Positions 28,514 through 39,994 are shown, counted from the first letter of the stretch. The stretch is DNA of 64,000 nt from Providencia alcalifaciens (GCF_915403165.1 NZ_OU659204.1:2046001-2110000); one strand, 5' to 3'. Notes: generated from the letters alone by a model not told the origin. Translations and numbers: made by a program.

Positions 28514-28770
28514 ATAGCCCCTTATTATCATCCCCTCAGCCCCGCCACCTTCATCTATTTCAAATCAAAAAGAATGCTACAAAATAAAATATACGTTAAA
28601 GTAAAGTTACGTAATTTAATCAAATGATATTCTTTAAGTTCCCTCTAGACACTCTACACTAATTATTTTACGCGCCGTACGGGTTATATCTATTTATATT
28701 ATATGACTGACATTTAATGACACTTAAAATCTGAGTACTCCTTTTTACATATTCCCATAAACAATACCCA
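28514..28770. other. hns-galU intergenic region
   Basis: Convergent-gene spacer between two terminators. It is AT-rich with no gene or clear site. Confidence 0.6.
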
Positions 28771-28803
28771 TAAAAAAAGCCAGCCATAAAGGCTAGCTTT
28801 TAT
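28771..28803 (-). terminator. Terminator of galU
   Basis: AAAGC-C-AGCC / GGCT-AGCTTT hairpin with a T7 run on the minus strand, 23 bases after the galU stop. Confidence 0.88.
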
Positions 28804-28825
28804 CTGTACAACAAAGATTAGTATT

Positions 28826-29755
28826 TTAATTAGATTTCGATGCTGAATCTAAATTAGCAGCTAACTCTTTAATCCACGCGGAAAAATCATTTCCTAGTGT
28901 ATCGTGTTGCATGCCATATTCTACAAAGGCTTTCATGTAACCTAATTTATTTCCACAGTCATGGCTTTTACCACATAAGTGGTACGCTTCAACCGGTTCC
29001 TTATTTTCCATCATTAAAGCGATAGCATCCGTTAATTGGATTTCATCGCCAGCACCCGGTGCTGTTTTCGCTAATGCATCCCAAATCTTTTCGGATAATA
29101 CATAACGTCCTACGATAGATAAATTGGATGGTGCTTCATCACGCTTTGGTTTCTCAACCATACGGGAAATGGGTTTACTATCGCCTGGATGTAAAGTCAC
29201 ACCGTTGCAATCCACAATTCCGTAGTTAGAAACATCGTCTTCCGGTACTGGCTCAACTAAAATTTGGCTAGCCCCAGTAGTTTCATAGTGTTCTAACATC
29301 TCTTTAAGGTTGAATTTCGTTAAATCGGTGCTGTAACGGTCTAAAATAACATCAGGAAGGATCACGGCAAAAGGCTCATCACCAACTAGTGGCTTAGCAC
29401 ACAGAATGGCATGACCTAAACCTTTTGCAATGCCTTGACGTGTTTGCATGATAGTCACATGACTTGGGCAAATGGATTTAACTTCATCCAATAATTGACG
29501 CTTAACTCGCGCTTCTAAAATAGCTTCAAGTTCAAAGCTAGTATCAAAATGGTTTTCAATAGAATTTTTAGATGAATGTGTCACTAGTACAATTTCATTA
29601 ATCCCTGCGGCAATACACTCATTAACCACATACTGGATTAAAGGCTTATCAACAACTGGTAGCATCTCTTTAGGAATGGCTTTCGTCGCTGGAAGCATAC
29701 GTGTTCCTAAACCTGCTACTGGGATTACCGCTTTACGCACCTTGCGTTTGATCAT
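28826..29755 (-). CDS. galU: UTP--glucose-1-phosphate uridylyltransferase
   Basis: 309 residues. The nucleotidyltransferase motif is [19 protein letters not shown], with [11 protein letters not shown] in the sugar-binding region. It makes UDP-glucose for LPS core, capsule and osmoprotectant synthesis. It lies downstream of rssB in the same direction. Confidence 0.97.
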   Translation of the reverse strand: MIKRKVRKAVIPVAGLGTRMLPATKAIPKEMLPVVDKPLIQYVVNECIAAGINEIVLVTHSSKNSIENHFDTSFELEAILEARVKRQLLDEVKSICPSHVTIMQTRQGIAKGLGHAILCAKPLVGDEPFAVILPDVILDRYSTDLTKFNLKEMLEHYETTGASQILVEPVPEDDVSNYGIVDCNGVTLHPGDSKPISRMVEKPKRDEAPSNLSIVGRYVLSEKIWDALAKTAPGAGDEIQLTDAIALMMENKEPVEAYHLCGKSHDCGNKLGYMKAFVEYGMQHDTLGNDFSAWIKELAANLDSASKSN

Positions 29756-29805
29756 CTCGAGAACTCCAAAAATTTAATAAGCACCGTTTATATCTTAAAT
29801 AAACT

Positions 29806-29836
29806 ATACTGGCGCGTTTTTAGTGCGCGCCAGTAT
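29806..29836 (-). terminator. 11-bp perfect hairpin between rssB and galU
   Basis: ATACTGGCGCG / CGCGCCAGTAT with a nine-base loop. The minus-strand tail is T-rich but not a clean run. It is probably the rssB terminator or a processing site ahead of galU. Confidence 0.6.
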
Positions 29837-29912
29837 ATCAGGATTCATTATTGAATAAATAGAGATAGGCTCGTTTAAGATAAATAGAACCTAGATTCAT
29901 TAAGTAAATGTA

Positions 29913-30929
29913 TTATTTCTGAGCATCGGAATTAAACATTAACTTAATTTTCTGATTAGAATTATGAATAAGACACTTCCAATTCTCACCTTGAAAATCT
30001 AATCGATTTGAATGATATGTTTTTAGCGTCCCTAATGGGACATTGCGCGCGAGATGGTAATGATGATGCTCCGTCGTAATATTGGCTTCCAGCCCTGCAC
30101 TCGCCAAAATCACATTTTTAGATTTAGTATTAAAGTAACCCAGTAGCAATGGAAACTGACCAGAAAAGCCAGAATCTTCCAGTAAGTGATTTATTTGATT
30201 AATAATATTATCAATTTGAGGTAACTTTTTATCTCGGTTGTTCACCGCACTCTTCAACAAATCATTAAACACAACACGAATTAAAAAAGCCGCCATCACA
30301 CCTTCTTGCGGTGAGCGTTCAATATCAATGCAATAAAATCCAATTTGCTCTTCAGATATTGCGGCGATGTCCAACAGCAGGCCAAAACGATTCGCTTCAT
30401 TTAATTGCCTATAGTTTATCTTATAGCCATTTATAACCTGCGCCACGGGAGGCTGTAATTGTTTCAAAATGGCTAACATATCCAACTTGTCATTACTCAA
30501 AATACTCGAAATATTTTGGATTTCATTTTCAATGAGTGTTTCAGAGTCATATTGTTCAGGATACAGTGCTGCATGAATTGTCATTTTCACTTCATCAAGA
30601 TTTTTTATTGGCTTTAATAATGCATCTTTCGCACCAAGACGAAACATTCTATCTAATTGCGTGAAGTCTGTGGTTGCCGAAATAACAATCACAGGGACAT
30701 TAATATTGCGATCCACCAGCTCTGCCATAAATGATTCACCATTCATGACGGGCATATTGAGGTCACAAAGAATGACATCGGGAATCACCTTTTTTTGTGT
30801 GATAAGGTCAAGTGCAAGCGCACCGTTGTCCGCGATGTAGACTTCTGTTTCTAAACTTTCGAGGTATTCACGAAGAATAGTACAAAAAATTTTTTCATCT
30901 TCAACTATGAGTATTTTTCTATTTTTCAT
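29913..30929 (-). CDS. rssB: Regulator of RpoS (response-regulator adaptor)
   Basis: 338 residues. An N-terminal receiver domain has the phosphoacceptor Asp in CDLNMP and the Lys in ALLKPIKN. The C-terminal half is a diverged PP2C-like domain. RssB delivers sigma-S to ClpXP for degradation. The order rssB-galU-hns matches E. coli. The C-terminal part (YKINYRQLNEANRFGLLLDI) is only moderately similar to my memory of E. coli RssB. Confidence 0.92.
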   Translation of the reverse strand: MKNRKILIVEDEKIFCTILREYLESLETEVYIADNGALALDLITQKKVIPDVILCDLNMPVMNGESFMAELVDRNINVPVIVISATTDFTQLDRMFRLGAKDALLKPIKNLDEVKMTIHAALYPEQYDSETLIENEIQNISSILSNDKLDMLAILKQLQPPVAQVINGYKINYRQLNEANRFGLLLDIAAISEEQIGFYCIDIERSPQEGVMAAFLIRVVFNDLLKSAVNNRDKKLPQIDNIINQINHLLEDSGFSGQFPLLLGYFNTKSKNVILASAGLEANITTEHHHYHLARNVPLGTLKTYHSNRLDFQGENWKCLIHNSNQKIKLMFNSDAQK

Positions 30930-31045
30930 ATCATACCTACCACGACAACCCTGGTTTCATAAGTAATATATTCTGACGACATAGTCATATTGTAAAATCA
31001 TTAACGACTATATTTTTTAAGTATAGTTATTTTATCGAGAAAAGA

Positions 31046-31525
31046 ATGAGCCAATCTTTAAAAAATAATTGTAGCTGCGGTCATCCTCTGCCGTTTGACC
31101 AATGCTGCTCTCCGCTGTTACTTGGGCAGGCTATTGCTGAAACCCCAGAGCAATTAATGCGTTCACGATACAGCGCTTATGTCCATCACAATGCAGATTA
31201 CCTCATCAAAACATGGCATCCAGATTGCCAAGCACAAGAGTGGCGTGAAGCTATCTTAGATAGCTTTGAACAAACTGAATGGCTGGGACTGCGTGTCATT
31301 AGTTCTTCTCATGCTAAAAATTCTGATGAAGCTTATGTCGAATTTTCGGCTTGCTTTATTGATGAAAAAGCTGATCATAAACAGCTTATTCACGAACGTT
31401 CCCGTTTTCTACGCATTGATACACAGTGGTATTACATTGACGGAATAACACCAAAAGTTGGGCGCAATGATGATTGCCCATGCGGCTCAGGAAAAAAATT
31501 TAAGAAGTGCTGCGATAGTTATTAA
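31046..31525 (+). CDS. ychJ: YchJ family protein with SEC-C motifs
   Basis: 159 residues. It carries two Cys-rich zinc-binding motifs, [13 protein letters not shown] at the N-terminus and [18 protein letters not shown] at the C-terminus. Between them is an NTF2-like YchJ domain ([20 protein letters not shown]). The function is unknown. It lies between rssB and purU as in E. coli. Confidence 0.95.
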   Translation: MSQSLKNNCSCGHPLPFDQCCSPLLLGQAIAETPEQLMRSRYSAYVHHNADYLIKTWHPDCQAQEWREAILDSFEQTEWLGLRVISSSHAKNSDEAYVEFSACFIDEKADHKQLIHERSRFLRIDTQWYYIDGITPKVGRNDDCPCGSGKKFKKCCDSY

Positions 31526-31614
31526 TTCTCTGTTTATCAATTCGTATATTCATTGCACAAATTACGATGAGCCTAAATTATTGGGCTTTAGTCAGTTAAG
31601 GATTAGACAGTTCC

Positions 31615-32463
31615 ATGCAACACAAAAATGTACAGAAAAAAATTCTCAGAACCATTTGTCCTGATGCAAAAGGATTGATCGCTAAAATCACCAATATTTG
31701 CTACAAACACCAACTGAACATTATCCAAAACAATGAGTTTGTTGATCACCGTACTGGTCGTTTCTTCATGAGAACGGAACTGGAAGGGATTTTTAACGAT
31801 GAAACCTTACTGGCAGATTTAGATGATGCATTACCGGAAGGATCTAAGCGCGAATTAAACTCTGCTGGACGTCGCCGCATTGTTATTATGGTCACAAAAG
31901 AAGCGCACTGCCTTGGTGACCTTCTGATGAAAAGCGCTTACGATGGGTTAGATGTCGATATTGCAGCTGTTATAGGCAATCACGATACGTTGAAAAATCT
32001 TGTCGAGCAATTTGGTATTCCATTCCACCATATTAGCCATGAAGGGTTAACGCGCGAACAGCACGATGAGAAACTCACTGCACAGATTGATCAATATCAG
32101 CCTGATTACGTTGTCCTTGCAAAATATATGCGAGTGCTAACCCCTGCTTTCGTTCAGCACTACCCTAATCAAATTATTAATATTCACCATTCATTCTTAC
32201 CAGCATTCATCGGCGCACGTCCTTATCACCAAGCCTATGAGCGTGGCGTTAAGATCATTGGAGCAACCGCTCACTTTGTGAATGATAGTTTAGATGAAGG
32301 CCCAATCATTACGCAAAACGTTATCAATGTGGACCACACATTTACTGCAGATGATATGATGCGTGCCGGTCGAGACGTTGAAAAGAACGTACTGAGCCAC
32401 GCTTTATATTGGGTATTAGCACAGCGCGTCTTTGTTTATGGAAATCGAACAATTATTTTATAA
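31615..32463 (+). CDS. purU: Formyltetrahydrofolate deformylase
   Basis: 282 residues. An ACT domain (~1-85, RTICPDAKGLIAKITNICYKH) regulates a formyl-transferase-type hydrolase domain with HHSFLPAFIGARPYH and GATAHFVNDSLDEGPII. It releases formate from 10-formyl-THF for PurT-dependent purine synthesis. Confidence 0.97.
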   Translation: MQHKNVQKKILRTICPDAKGLIAKITNICYKHQLNIIQNNEFVDHRTGRFFMRTELEGIFNDETLLADLDDALPEGSKRELNSAGRRRIVIMVTKEAHCLGDLLMKSAYDGLDVDIAAVIGNHDTLKNLVEQFGIPFHHISHEGLTREQHDEKLTAQIDQYQPDYVVLAKYMRVLTPAFVQHYPNQIINIHHSFLPAFIGARPYHQAYERGVKIIGATAHFVNDSLDEGPIITQNVINVDHTFTADDMMRAGRDVEKNVLSHALYWVLAQRVFVYGNRTIIL

Positions 32464-32557
32464 CAGAGCACATCAGTTATTAATTGTAGTAATTTGTTGA
32501 TTTATCATGCGTTAAGATTAAAAAATCAGCATTCAGACATTTTTTTTCAATTAATAC

Positions 32558-32585
32558 TTTACAGGGGCGCGTCATTTGATATGAT
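32558..32585 (+). promoter_or_regulatory. tRNA-Tyr promoter, stringent type
   Basis: -35 TTTACA (32558-32563) and -10 TATGAT (32580-32585) with a 16-base spacer, followed by a GC-rich discriminator (GCCGCCCGC). The layout is very like the E. coli tyrT promoter, which is under ppGpp and Fis control. Confidence 0.85.
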
Positions 32586-32622
32586 GCCGCCCGCTGTGAA
32601 CGATTACAGCAATTCAAAATCT

Positions 32623-32707
<85 letters not shown>

Positions 32708-32708
32708 T

Positions 32709-33584
32709 CTAAGCAGTCTCTTTTCCAAGTTTATCAACGACTCCAATAAATCGATTTAACACACTTGAATGTGATTTTGATTTATAAATATAGCAATCAC
32801 TTTTATCCAAAATTCCATTTAATGAGATATAGATCAGCGACCTATCAATCAGTTCGTCCTCAGGGTAGTGATCAATAATCCCGATAAAATCACCATCTTG
32901 AATGAAACTTTGACAACATCCAATATTGTCCATCTGTCGTATACTGGATTTACTCTCTACGGTTTCAACTTTAGCGAGCAAGTCACTCATTAGTGAGCTT
33001 TTATAAAATGAAGGGTCACATAGCCAAGTACTTTGCTGTAGCAATACGACAACATCATGATTAAATTTCTCATATAACTCTTTTCTGCAATAAATACCTA
33101 AAGGGGCATTCTCTATTTTTTTTTGTAATGAAAACCTTTCACTGACGACTAATTCAGAACTTAAAATTAAAGTATTTCCATCATAATCGACAATTTCATC
33201 TACCTCATCATAGTTAAATCTTAATATATTAACCTGTACATTATTTTTGTGTGCTGCTTGATATAAATTAATTAAATGATTTTCCTTTCCCCAGTCATAA
33301 TAAATATTGGCTTCATTGACGATATAACCAGAGAAATGTTTTTTTGTTATTTCTTTCTCCTGCAAGTAAAGATCTCTAAGATCGTTATAAAGTTCTTGGC
33401 CATCCTTAGTTAATGTCATTCCAAATTTTTCTCGTTTAAAAAGCCGTTTACCCAAACTCGTTTCAAAGTCTTTTATGGATTTTGCGATGGGGGGTGTCGT
33501 GCGGTTCATCACCCTTGCAGCCTTGCTTAGCGAGCCATTCTCAACAACTGCCATAAACGCCTCTAATTTTCTTGAAAAGAACAT
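32709..33584 (-). CDS. LysR-type transcriptional regulator
   Basis: 291 residues. The N-terminal winged helix reads LEAFMAVVENGSLSKAARVM with PIAKSIKDFETSLGKRLF. A diverged effector-binding domain follows. The stop lies two bases from the 3' end of tRNA-Tyr, convergent with it. The gene is visibly more AT-rich than its neighbours and is not part of the E. coli-like order, so it looks acquired at the tRNA. Its target is unknown; no divergent partner is adjacent, since the next gene is xthA after 450 AT-rich bases. Confidence 0.88.
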   Translation of the reverse strand: MFFSRKLEAFMAVVENGSLSKAARVMNRTTPPIAKSIKDFETSLGKRLFKREKFGMTLTKDGQELYNDLRDLYLQEKEITKKHFSGYIVNEANIYYDWGKENHLINLYQAAHKNNVQVNILRFNYDEVDEIVDYDGNTLILSSELVVSERFSLQKKIENAPLGIYCRKELYEKFNHDVVVLLQQSTWLCDPSFYKSSLMSDLLAKVETVESKSSIRQMDNIGCCQSFIQDGDFIGIIDHYPEDELIDRSLIYISLNGILDKSDCYIYKSKSHSSVLNRFIGVVDKLGKETA

Positions 33585-34038
33585 ATCTATGACCCCATTC
33601 TATTTATTGAAATGTAAACCAACATGATTATTTTAAATAACAGCATATTGATTAACCCATAATCTTCCACATCAAATAAAATTCTAATAAATTTTTTCAT
33701 TTGATGGTTAACAATATTTCATAAAAGTATTTTTATAATTTCCAACATAGCAAAGCAATATATTATATTGTTTCATTTGATTATTTTTTATTGCCCCACC
33801 ATTAAATCACATTAAAATATAAATAACCAACTGACTTTAAATGAAGTTTTTAGTAGTTAATTATAAAACTAACAAACATTTTTTAATTAACAGTCATAGA
33901 TATATTATTATTAAGAATTAAAGTTCCCTAATAAATTATGGGCAATTATATAAACAAAAAATATTTAATAGTTACACTATTGTTAGCTTCTGATAGAATC
34001 CCTTCAGTCATGTTCAAAGCAATGGGTGATAAGTAACC
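33585..34038. other. Very AT-rich region between lysR-type gene and xthA
   Basis: 454 bases, mostly A and T with many homopolymer tracts. It holds the LysR and xthA promoters. The composition suggests H-NS-bound, acquired DNA. No gene is seen. Confidence 0.6.
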
Positions 34039-34851
34039 ATGAAATTTATTTCGTTCAACATTAATGGTCTAAGAGCACGTCCTCATCAACTGGAAGCAAT
34101 TATTGAGAAACACCAACCTGAAGTCATTGGGTTACAAGAAACAAAAGTCCACGATGATATGTTCCCTTACGAGGAAGTCAGTAAATTAGGCTACCATGTT
34201 TATTTTCACGGTCAAAAAGCCCACTATGGTGTAGCATTACTCCTGAAAAATGAACCTCTTGCCGTTAGAAAAGGGTTTCCAACGGATGATGATGAAGCTC
34301 AGCGTCGTATCATCATGGCTGATATTCAAACCAGCGAAGGGGTCCTGACAGTCATCAATGGTTACTTCCCTCAAGGGGAAAGCCGTGACCACCCAACCAA
34401 ATTCCCAGCAAAAGAAAAATTCTATCGTGATCTGCAAGATTACGTAACATCAACGCAAACCGCAGATTCACAATTGCTGATTATGGGCGATATGAACATC
34501 AGCCATACGGATTTAGACATTGGCATTGGTGAAGTTAACCGTAAACGTTGGTTGAAAACAGGAAAATGCTCATTCTTACCTGAAGAGCGTGAATGGCTGG
34601 ATAAACTACTGAGCTGGGGGCTTGTAGATACCTATCGTGAGCAGCATCCAGATACCACTGATTGCTATTCATGGTTTGATTACCGCTCCAAAGGCTTTGA
34701 CGATAATCGAGGTCTGCGTATTGACCTTCTGCTGGCCTCTAAGAAACTCGCCAGCCGTTGTAGCGCAACAGGTATTGATTACGACATCCGTGGCATGGAA
34801 AAACCGTCTGACCACGCACCTGTTTGGGCTGAGTTCGATCTGACTAAGTAA
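34039..34851 (+). CDS. xthA: Exodeoxyribonuclease III
   Basis: 270 residues. Catalytic motifs of the AP-endonuclease family are present: LQETKV (Glu), NGYFPQG (Tyr), GDMNIS (Asp/Asn), LRIDLLLAS (Asp) and SDHAPVW (His). It cleaves abasic sites and degrades 3' ends in base-excision repair. Confidence 0.98.
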   Translation: MKFISFNINGLRARPHQLEAIIEKHQPEVIGLQETKVHDDMFPYEEVSKLGYHVYFHGQKAHYGVALLLKNEPLAVRKGFPTDDDEAQRRIIMADIQTSEGVLTVINGYFPQGESRDHPTKFPAKEKFYRDLQDYVTSTQTADSQLLIMGDMNISHTDLDIGIGEVNRKRWLKTGKCSFLPEEREWLDKLLSWGLVDTYREQHPDTTDCYSWFDYRSKGFDDNRGLRIDLLLASKKLASRCSATGIDYDIRGMEKPSDHAPVWAEFDLTK

Positions 34852-34873
34852 TCCTTAGCCTCTCTTTATAGGA

Positions 34874-34905
34874 TCTTTATAGGGCATAATCATATGCCCT
34901 ATACT
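34874..34905. terminator. Terminator between xthA and the DJ-1-like gene
   Basis: ATAGGGCATA / TATGCCCTAT hairpin with a short loop and T/A-rich tails on both sides, between convergent genes. Confidence 0.7.
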
Positions 34906-34926
34906 TTATCTCCCTATCCCCCCTTC

Positions 34927-35529
34927 CTACATCCGCCCTTGGCGCACACTAAACTCAATCAGTGAATTGAATAACGGCTGTTGGCCTGTAGGTAATACAG
35001 ATTGTAGCGTCGCGTCTCTTTTTTGTTTATCAAACAGCGATTCAATTAACCATCCCACCAAATACAGTGCCGATAAACAACCGCCTGCCGTTGCGACACG
35101 GCCATCACACACTAAAGGTTGATTTACCGGCTCCACTGATAATGTTTTCAGCGCAGCCATCGCTTCAGGATGCGTGGATGCTTGACGTTTAGGTAGCAGG
35201 CCTAACGCATTGAGAATAAATGCCCCAGCACAAATAGAGCCGATATATTGACGAGATGGGTCTAAATTAATAGACGATAAAAAACTCGGTTCAGCCAAAG
35301 CTAAAGGAACGCCCTCTTTACCGCTACAAAACAAAACCGCATCCGCTTGGCTCGCCTCAGTCAGAGACCCCTGTGGGGTAATCTCTAATCCATGGGCAGA
35401 GCGTAATGTTGGTGCATTTCCCAAAATACGTACACGCCAATCCCGCCGATTGCGCCCCAAAATATCCCACATCAGAAACAGATCAATATCCGTAAACTGG
35501 TCAAATGCAATAATGGCGATTTCTTTCAT
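34927..35529 (-). CDS. DJ-1/PfpI family protein
   Basis: 200 residues with a class I glutamine amidotransferase-like fold. The nucleophilic elbow Cys is in GSICAGAFILNALGLL, and TAGGCLSALYLVGWLIE follows. It resembles the N-terminal domain of GlxA/FtrA-type AraC regulators but has no DNA-binding domain. It diverges from a TetR gene across 96 bases, so it is probably that regulator's target. The substrate is unknown. Confidence 0.85.
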   Translation of the reverse strand: MKEIAIIAFDQFTDIDLFLMWDILGRNRRDWRVRILGNAPTLRSAHGLEITPQGSLTEASQADAVLFCSGKEGVPLALAEPSFLSSINLDPSRQYIGSICAGAFILNALGLLPKRQASTHPEAMAALKTLSVEPVNQPLVCDGRVATAGGCLSALYLVGWLIESLFDKQKRDATLQSVLPTGQQPLFNSLIEFSVRQGRM

Positions 35530-35625
35530 GATTTATACCTTTATTATTCCCCAAAAAATAATTAGGCTTTAAAGATAACAATTACCCTACCACCATACAC
35601 AGCCTGTATTGAGCAAGAAAATAGA

Positions 35626-36171
35626 ATGAAGAAATTAACCCGTGAAAGCTGGATCAAGATGGGATTTGACGTACTAGACAGTGAAGGGTACACGCAATTT
35701 TCTATCGAGCGTATTGCCCGCAAATTGAATGTCACACGCGGCTCTTTTTACCACCATTTTAAAGGGCGAGAAGCGTTTATCCGCGCCCTACTAACCTGCT
35801 GGGAAACTGAATATACCGAGAATATGCTCAACTATGCCAGTAAAGGCGAAAGTCTTGATGATATTTTGAGTCACTATCTAGATATCGCCGCCAATAAGAA
35901 ACCCGACCGGGAAATTGCTATCCGCGCATGGGCACTCAACGATAAAATCGTGGCAGAATATCAGCAACGCATAGATGATACACGCTTGGCTTTTGTGGTA
36001 AACAAGCTAAAAAGTCGTTTTATTCCTGATGGTTATGCCCAAACACTCGGAAATCTCATCCACTTATGTTTGATTGGCGGACAAATGAGCGGTCAGCGTC
36101 ATCAACCTCAAGAATTCAACCAATTACTGCTTAGTGTTCTCAAGTTTAGAAATCCACTTCGCTTATTCTGA
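35626..36171 (+). CDS. TetR-family transcriptional regulator
   Basis: 181 residues. The N-terminal helix-turn-helix reads [21 protein letters not shown]. The C-terminal ligand domain is undefined. It is divergent from the DJ-1-like gene and overlaps the end of topB by nine bases tail to tail. It likely represses the DJ-1-like gene and itself from the shared 96-base promoter. Confidence 0.88.
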   Translation: MKKLTRESWIKMGFDVLDSEGYTQFSIERIARKLNVTRGSFYHHFKGREAFIRALLTCWETEYTENMLNYASKGESLDDILSHYLDIAANKKPDREIAIRAWALNDKIVAEYQQRIDDTRLAFVVNKLKSRFIPDGYAQTLGNLIHLCLIGGQMSGQRHQPQEFNQLLLSVLKFRNPLRLF

Positions 36172-38103
36172 CGATGATGATTTTTTCCCTTTACCCGCAC
36201 TCGCTTTTTTCGCGCCCTTCTTTGCCCCTTTGTTACTGGCAACGGGTGGCAATTCACGAAACGCGCGCAAGTTTGTATATTGACGAGCTTGCTGAATTAA
36301 GTTGATTAATGTCTGGCTCAACGGCTGCATAAAATCATCGTAGCGCGTCTGTTTTTCGCTGATCTGTGTTAGCTTTGATTCCCACTGCGCCGTCATGTCG
36401 GGTAACGTCGCCATATCCGGTAAAACGTGGATCAGTGCACGTCCTGCTGGTGAGGCGTGAATATAGCGCCCTTTTTTAAACAGAAATTGACGCTTAAACA
36501 ATAGGTCAATGATCCCCGCTCGCGTCGCTTCTGTGCCTAAACCATCCGTTTCACGCAATACTTTTTTTAATGCTTTATCCTGCACAAAACGGGCAATTCC
36601 CGTCATCGCAGACAGCAGCGTTGCATCGGTAAATGGGCGAGGAGGTTGAGTTTGCCGTTCGACCACTTCCCCTTTTTCACATAAAAGCTCATCGCCTTTT
36701 TTCACGATAGGCAATGGCATACCGTCGTTTTCTGCGTCACGCTCTTTCCCGCCTAACACGACTCGCCATCCCGCTTCCGCTAGAAAACGCGCTTTGGCAT
36801 TAAATTTACCGTTTTCAATGTCTAAATCGATGGTGCATTTGCGGTAAACCGCATCAGCCATAAATTGAATAATGTATTGACGAGCAATTAACTGGTACAC
36901 ATTGCTTTCATTTTCAGTTAAACGCACGGCGGCTGTTTTAGCGGTCGGAATGATGGCATGGTGGGCATCCACTTTTTTATCATCCCAACACCGGTTCTTC
37001 TTATCCAGTTCAGGTAATTCAAATTCTGTTAATGCAGGTTGGTGTACCGAAATCGCATTTAATACTGCATGACGCCCTGCAAAGTGCTCATCCGGCAGGT
37101 AACGACTATCCGAACGCGGGTAAGTGATAAGCTTATGGGTTTCATACAGTTTCTGGCAAATATCCAGCACCTCTTGGGCACTTAAAGCGTATTTTTTGGC
37201 GGCTTCAATCTGCAAGGCGGATAATGAAAATGGCAATGGCGCAATTTCAGTTTCCTGCTTGTCTTGATATTGTGTGACAATCGCAGGCTTCCCTTCAATA
37301 CGGGCGAGCACATGTTCCGCTAATGGGCGATGGATTAAACGTCCTTCTTCATCTTGAAAATCAATGCAAGATTCACTTGGCTGCCAAATTGCCACAAAGC
37401 GCTCATCTTTTGGCGTGACAATATGCGCTTTAACTTCAAAAAAGTCTTTTGGTACAAAGTGTTCTATCTCTTCATCGCGCCTAACCACCAATCCCAATAC
37501 AGGAGTTTGTACGCGCCCAACAGAGAGAACCCCTTGGTAACCGCCCCGTTGCCCTAATAAGGTATAGGCGCGGGTCATATTGATGCCATACAGCCAATCT
37601 GCACGAGCGCGGGCTAATGCAGAAACACATAACGGAATAAATTCACGGTTTTCACGTAAACGGTCAATCGCTCGCTCAACAGCTTGGGGATTCAAATCGT
37701 TGATTAAACAGCGCTTCACGCTTTTGCGTTTTTCGGGATCAAGCTTGAAGTAATCCAGCACCTCATCCACCAGCAATTGCCCCTCTCTATCTGGGTCTCC
37801 TGCGTGGACGACGACGCTGGCTTGCTTAAGGAGTGTGTCGATTGTATTTAATTGTTTGGTTACTGAGGAACGAGGCTTCAATAGCCATTTTTCAGGAATG
37901 ATTGGCAAATCTTGCAAATTCCAACGGGCATAACGCGGATCATAAGAATCCGGTTCAGCCTGTTCTAAAAGATGCCCAATGCACCACGTAACCATCTGGT
38001 CATCGCCACATTGAATAAAACCATCCCCTTTACGATGAGGTTTTGGCAGTACATCCGCAATGGCCCGTGCAAGACTGGGCTTTTCCGCAATAAACAAACG
38101 CAT
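36163..38103 (-). CDS. topB: DNA topoisomerase III
   Basis: 646 residues (E. coli 653). The TOPRIM domain starts [20 protein letters not shown] and includes [15 protein letters not shown]. The catalytic Tyr is in [13 protein letters not shown], near residue 328. The Lys-rich tail ([19 protein letters not shown]) likely aids DNA binding. It decatenates replication intermediates. It forms an operon with selD (3-base gap) and ydjA. Confidence 0.98.
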   Translation of the reverse strand: MRLFIAEKPSLARAIADVLPKPHRKGDGFIQCGDDQMVTWCIGHLLEQAEPDSYDPRYARWNLQDLPIIPEKWLLKPRSSVTKQLNTIDTLLKQASVVVHAGDPDREGQLLVDEVLDYFKLDPEKRKSVKRCLINDLNPQAVERAIDRLRENREFIPLCVSALARARADWLYGINMTRAYTLLGQRGGYQGVLSVGRVQTPVLGLVVRRDEEIEHFVPKDFFEVKAHIVTPKDERFVAIWQPSESCIDFQDEEGRLIHRPLAEHVLARIEGKPAIVTQYQDKQETEIAPLPFSLSALQIEAAKKYALSAQEVLDICQKLYETHKLITYPRSDSRYLPDEHFAGRHAVLNAISVHQPALTEFELPELDKKNRCWDDKKVDAHHAIIPTAKTAAVRLTENESNVYQLIARQYIIQFMADAVYRKCTIDLDIENGKFNAKARFLAEAGWRVVLGGKERDAENDGMPLPIVKKGDELLCEKGEVVERQTQPPRPFTDATLLSAMTGIARFVQDKALKKVLRETDGLGTEATRAGIIDLLFKRQFLFKKGRYIHASPAGRALIHVLPDMATLPDMTAQWESKLTQISEKQTRYDDFMQPLSQTLINLIQQARQYTNLRAFRELPPVASNKGAKKGAKKASAGKGKKSSSSE

Positions 38104-38106
38104 AGA

Positions 38107-39150
38107 TTAATCGATCACTTCAATTAAAGGCACATTGTCTTGTGCTGGTAATAAGGTACCGACAGACTGTAACAAAACACCTTGCTGCTGTGCAATCTCT
38201 TTAATTTTAACCACTTCCGATGGTTTAATCGCGATTAAAAGCCCGCCTGAAGTTTGTGGATCACACAATAATTTGCGCTGCAGGTCGCTCATTGGTCCAA
38301 TTAAGTGACCGTAGCTATCGAAGTTGCGTTGAGTTCCACCTGGTACGCAACCCGCTTCAATGTATTTTTCGACATCAGCAAGCTTTGGTACCTTACTAAA
38401 GGAAATCTGAGCACGAACACCAGAGCCTTCGCAGATCTCACTTAAATGTCCCAGAAGGCCAAAGCCCGTTACGTCCGTCATTGCCGTTACGCCTTCTAAA
38501 GGCGCAACAACCGCGCCGAACTTGTTCATTTGACACATAGTTTCCGCAGCAAGATGCGCATGTTCTGGTGCTAATACGCCTTTTTTCTCCGCCGTGGTCA
38601 ACACGCCAATACCCAGAGGTTTGGTTAGAAACAGTTCGCAATCTGCGCTCGCAGCACTGTTTTTCTTCACATAATCCGTGTTCACGACACCAGTCACCGC
38701 TAAACCAAAGATAGGCTCCGGTGAATCGATAGAGTGACCACCTGCCAGTGAGATTCCTGCATCCGCACAAGCAGCGCGTCCACCTTCAATCACTTCGCGA
38801 GCCACTTCTGGTGGCAATTTAGCAATCGGCCAGCCGAGGATTGCAATCGCCATAATTGGCTTACCGCCCATCGCAAAAATATCGCTGATGGCGTTTGTTG
38901 CAGCAATACGCCCGAATTCAAATGGGTTATCCACGATAGGCATAAAGAAGTCCGTGGTACTGATAATACCGATGCCATTGCCTAAATCATAAACTGCGGC
39001 ATCATCTTTGGTTTCATTGCCCACTAATAAATGAGGATCATTAAATTTAGCTTGTTCAGTATGTAAAATTTGCTCTAACACTTTTGGTGCGATTTTGCAT
39101 CCGCAGCCAGCACCGTGGCTATATTGGGTCAATCTAATTTTCTCTGTCAT
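38107..39150 (-). CDS. selD: Selenide, water dikinase
   Basis: 347 residues. The N-terminal active site [11 protein letters not shown] has Cys16, not selenocysteine, and Lys19. It makes selenophosphate from selenide and ATP for selenocysteine and selenouridine. The order ydjA-selD-topB is conserved with E. coli. Confidence 0.98.
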   Translation of the reverse strand: MTEKIRLTQYSHGAGCGCKIAPKVLEQILHTEQAKFNDPHLLVGNETKDDAAVYDLGNGIGIISTTDFFMPIVDNPFEFGRIAATNAISDIFAMGGKPIMAIAILGWPIAKLPPEVAREVIEGGRAACADAGISLAGGHSIDSPEPIFGLAVTGVVNTDYVKKNSAASADCELFLTKPLGIGVLTTAEKKGVLAPEHAHLAAETMCQMNKFGAVVAPLEGVTAMTDVTGFGLLGHLSEICEGSGVRAQISFSKVPKLADVEKYIEAGCVPGGTQRNFDSYGHLIGPMSDLQRKLLCDPQTSGGLLIAIKPSEVVKIKEIAQQQGVLLQSVGTLLPAQDNVPLIEVID

Positions 39151-39180
39151 TGTCTGTCTCTTTAGAAATTTGCTATCTAT

Positions 39181-39732
39181 TTAGAAATAGGACACAAAGC
39201 CTGTCATATCAGGTTGTTGAGCTTTTGCAGGTGCTTTTAATTCTGGGGTACCTAAATAAAGGAAACCAACGATATGGTCATTTTCTTCACAACCTAAACC
39301 GTCACGCACGATAGCGTCTTCCGTCCATGAACCTGAACGCCAAATACCGCCAAAACCTTGTGCTAAAGCGGCCATTTGCATCGCTTGTACGGTACAGCTT
39401 GCGGCAACAATTTGTTCCCACTGTGGCACTTTGGGATGATCTTTCACTTTCGCAATCACAGTAATGATGAGCGGCGCACGAAATGGTGCATTACGCGCTT
39501 TTTCTTCAACTTCTGCACCTAACTTGCCTTCTACCGCTGCTTTTTCAAGTAGTTGGCTAAAGCGAGCGATGCCATCTCCTTGCATGACAACAAAGTGCCA
39601 TGGCTTCAATGCTCCGTGGTCTGGCGCTCTCATTCCTGCTGTAAGAATATTGTCGAGTTGTTCGCCTTGCGGCGCTGGAGTGGTTAAGCGTGAAGCTGAA
39701 CGACGGTTCAACAAAAGGGTTAATGCATCCAT
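39181..39732 (-). CDS. ydjA: Nitroreductase-family protein YdjA
   Basis: 183 residues, a compact FMN-dependent nitroreductase-like protein. Key segments are [32 protein letters not shown] and [11 protein letters not shown]. The physiological substrate is unknown. It is first in the ydjA-selD-topB operon. Confidence 0.95.
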   Translation of the reverse strand: MDALTLLLNRRSASRLTTPAPQGEQLDNILTAGMRAPDHGALKPWHFVVMQGDGIARFSQLLEKAAVEGKLGAEVEEKARNAPFRAPLIITVIAKVKDHPKVPQWEQIVAASCTVQAMQMAALAQGFGGIWRSGSWTEDAIVRDGLGCEENDHIVGFLYLGTPELKAPAKAQQPDMTGFVSYF

Positions 39733-39994
39733 ATTGATCTCCGATTAAGAGTAAGCTGATGTAGTGCTCAGCAAAATAGAAATACCATCGGGCTATTGTA
39801 CAACGCTCACAATGGTTTTGTTATGAATAATCCTGTATTACATTATTTGGTATCTGTCATCGTTTGATACTGTATAGGATTAAATCTATTGATTAATCTA
39901 TCTATTAATCATCTGTCAAATAGATGATATTCTAAATCATTCGCGCGTCATCTTATGCCGCCAACCTGATTGATATCCTCACACTGGAGAAAAA

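Noticed and set aside
38107..39150. selD as a selenoprotein
   Set aside because: The active-site residue is Cys, with no in-frame TGA and no need for recoding.
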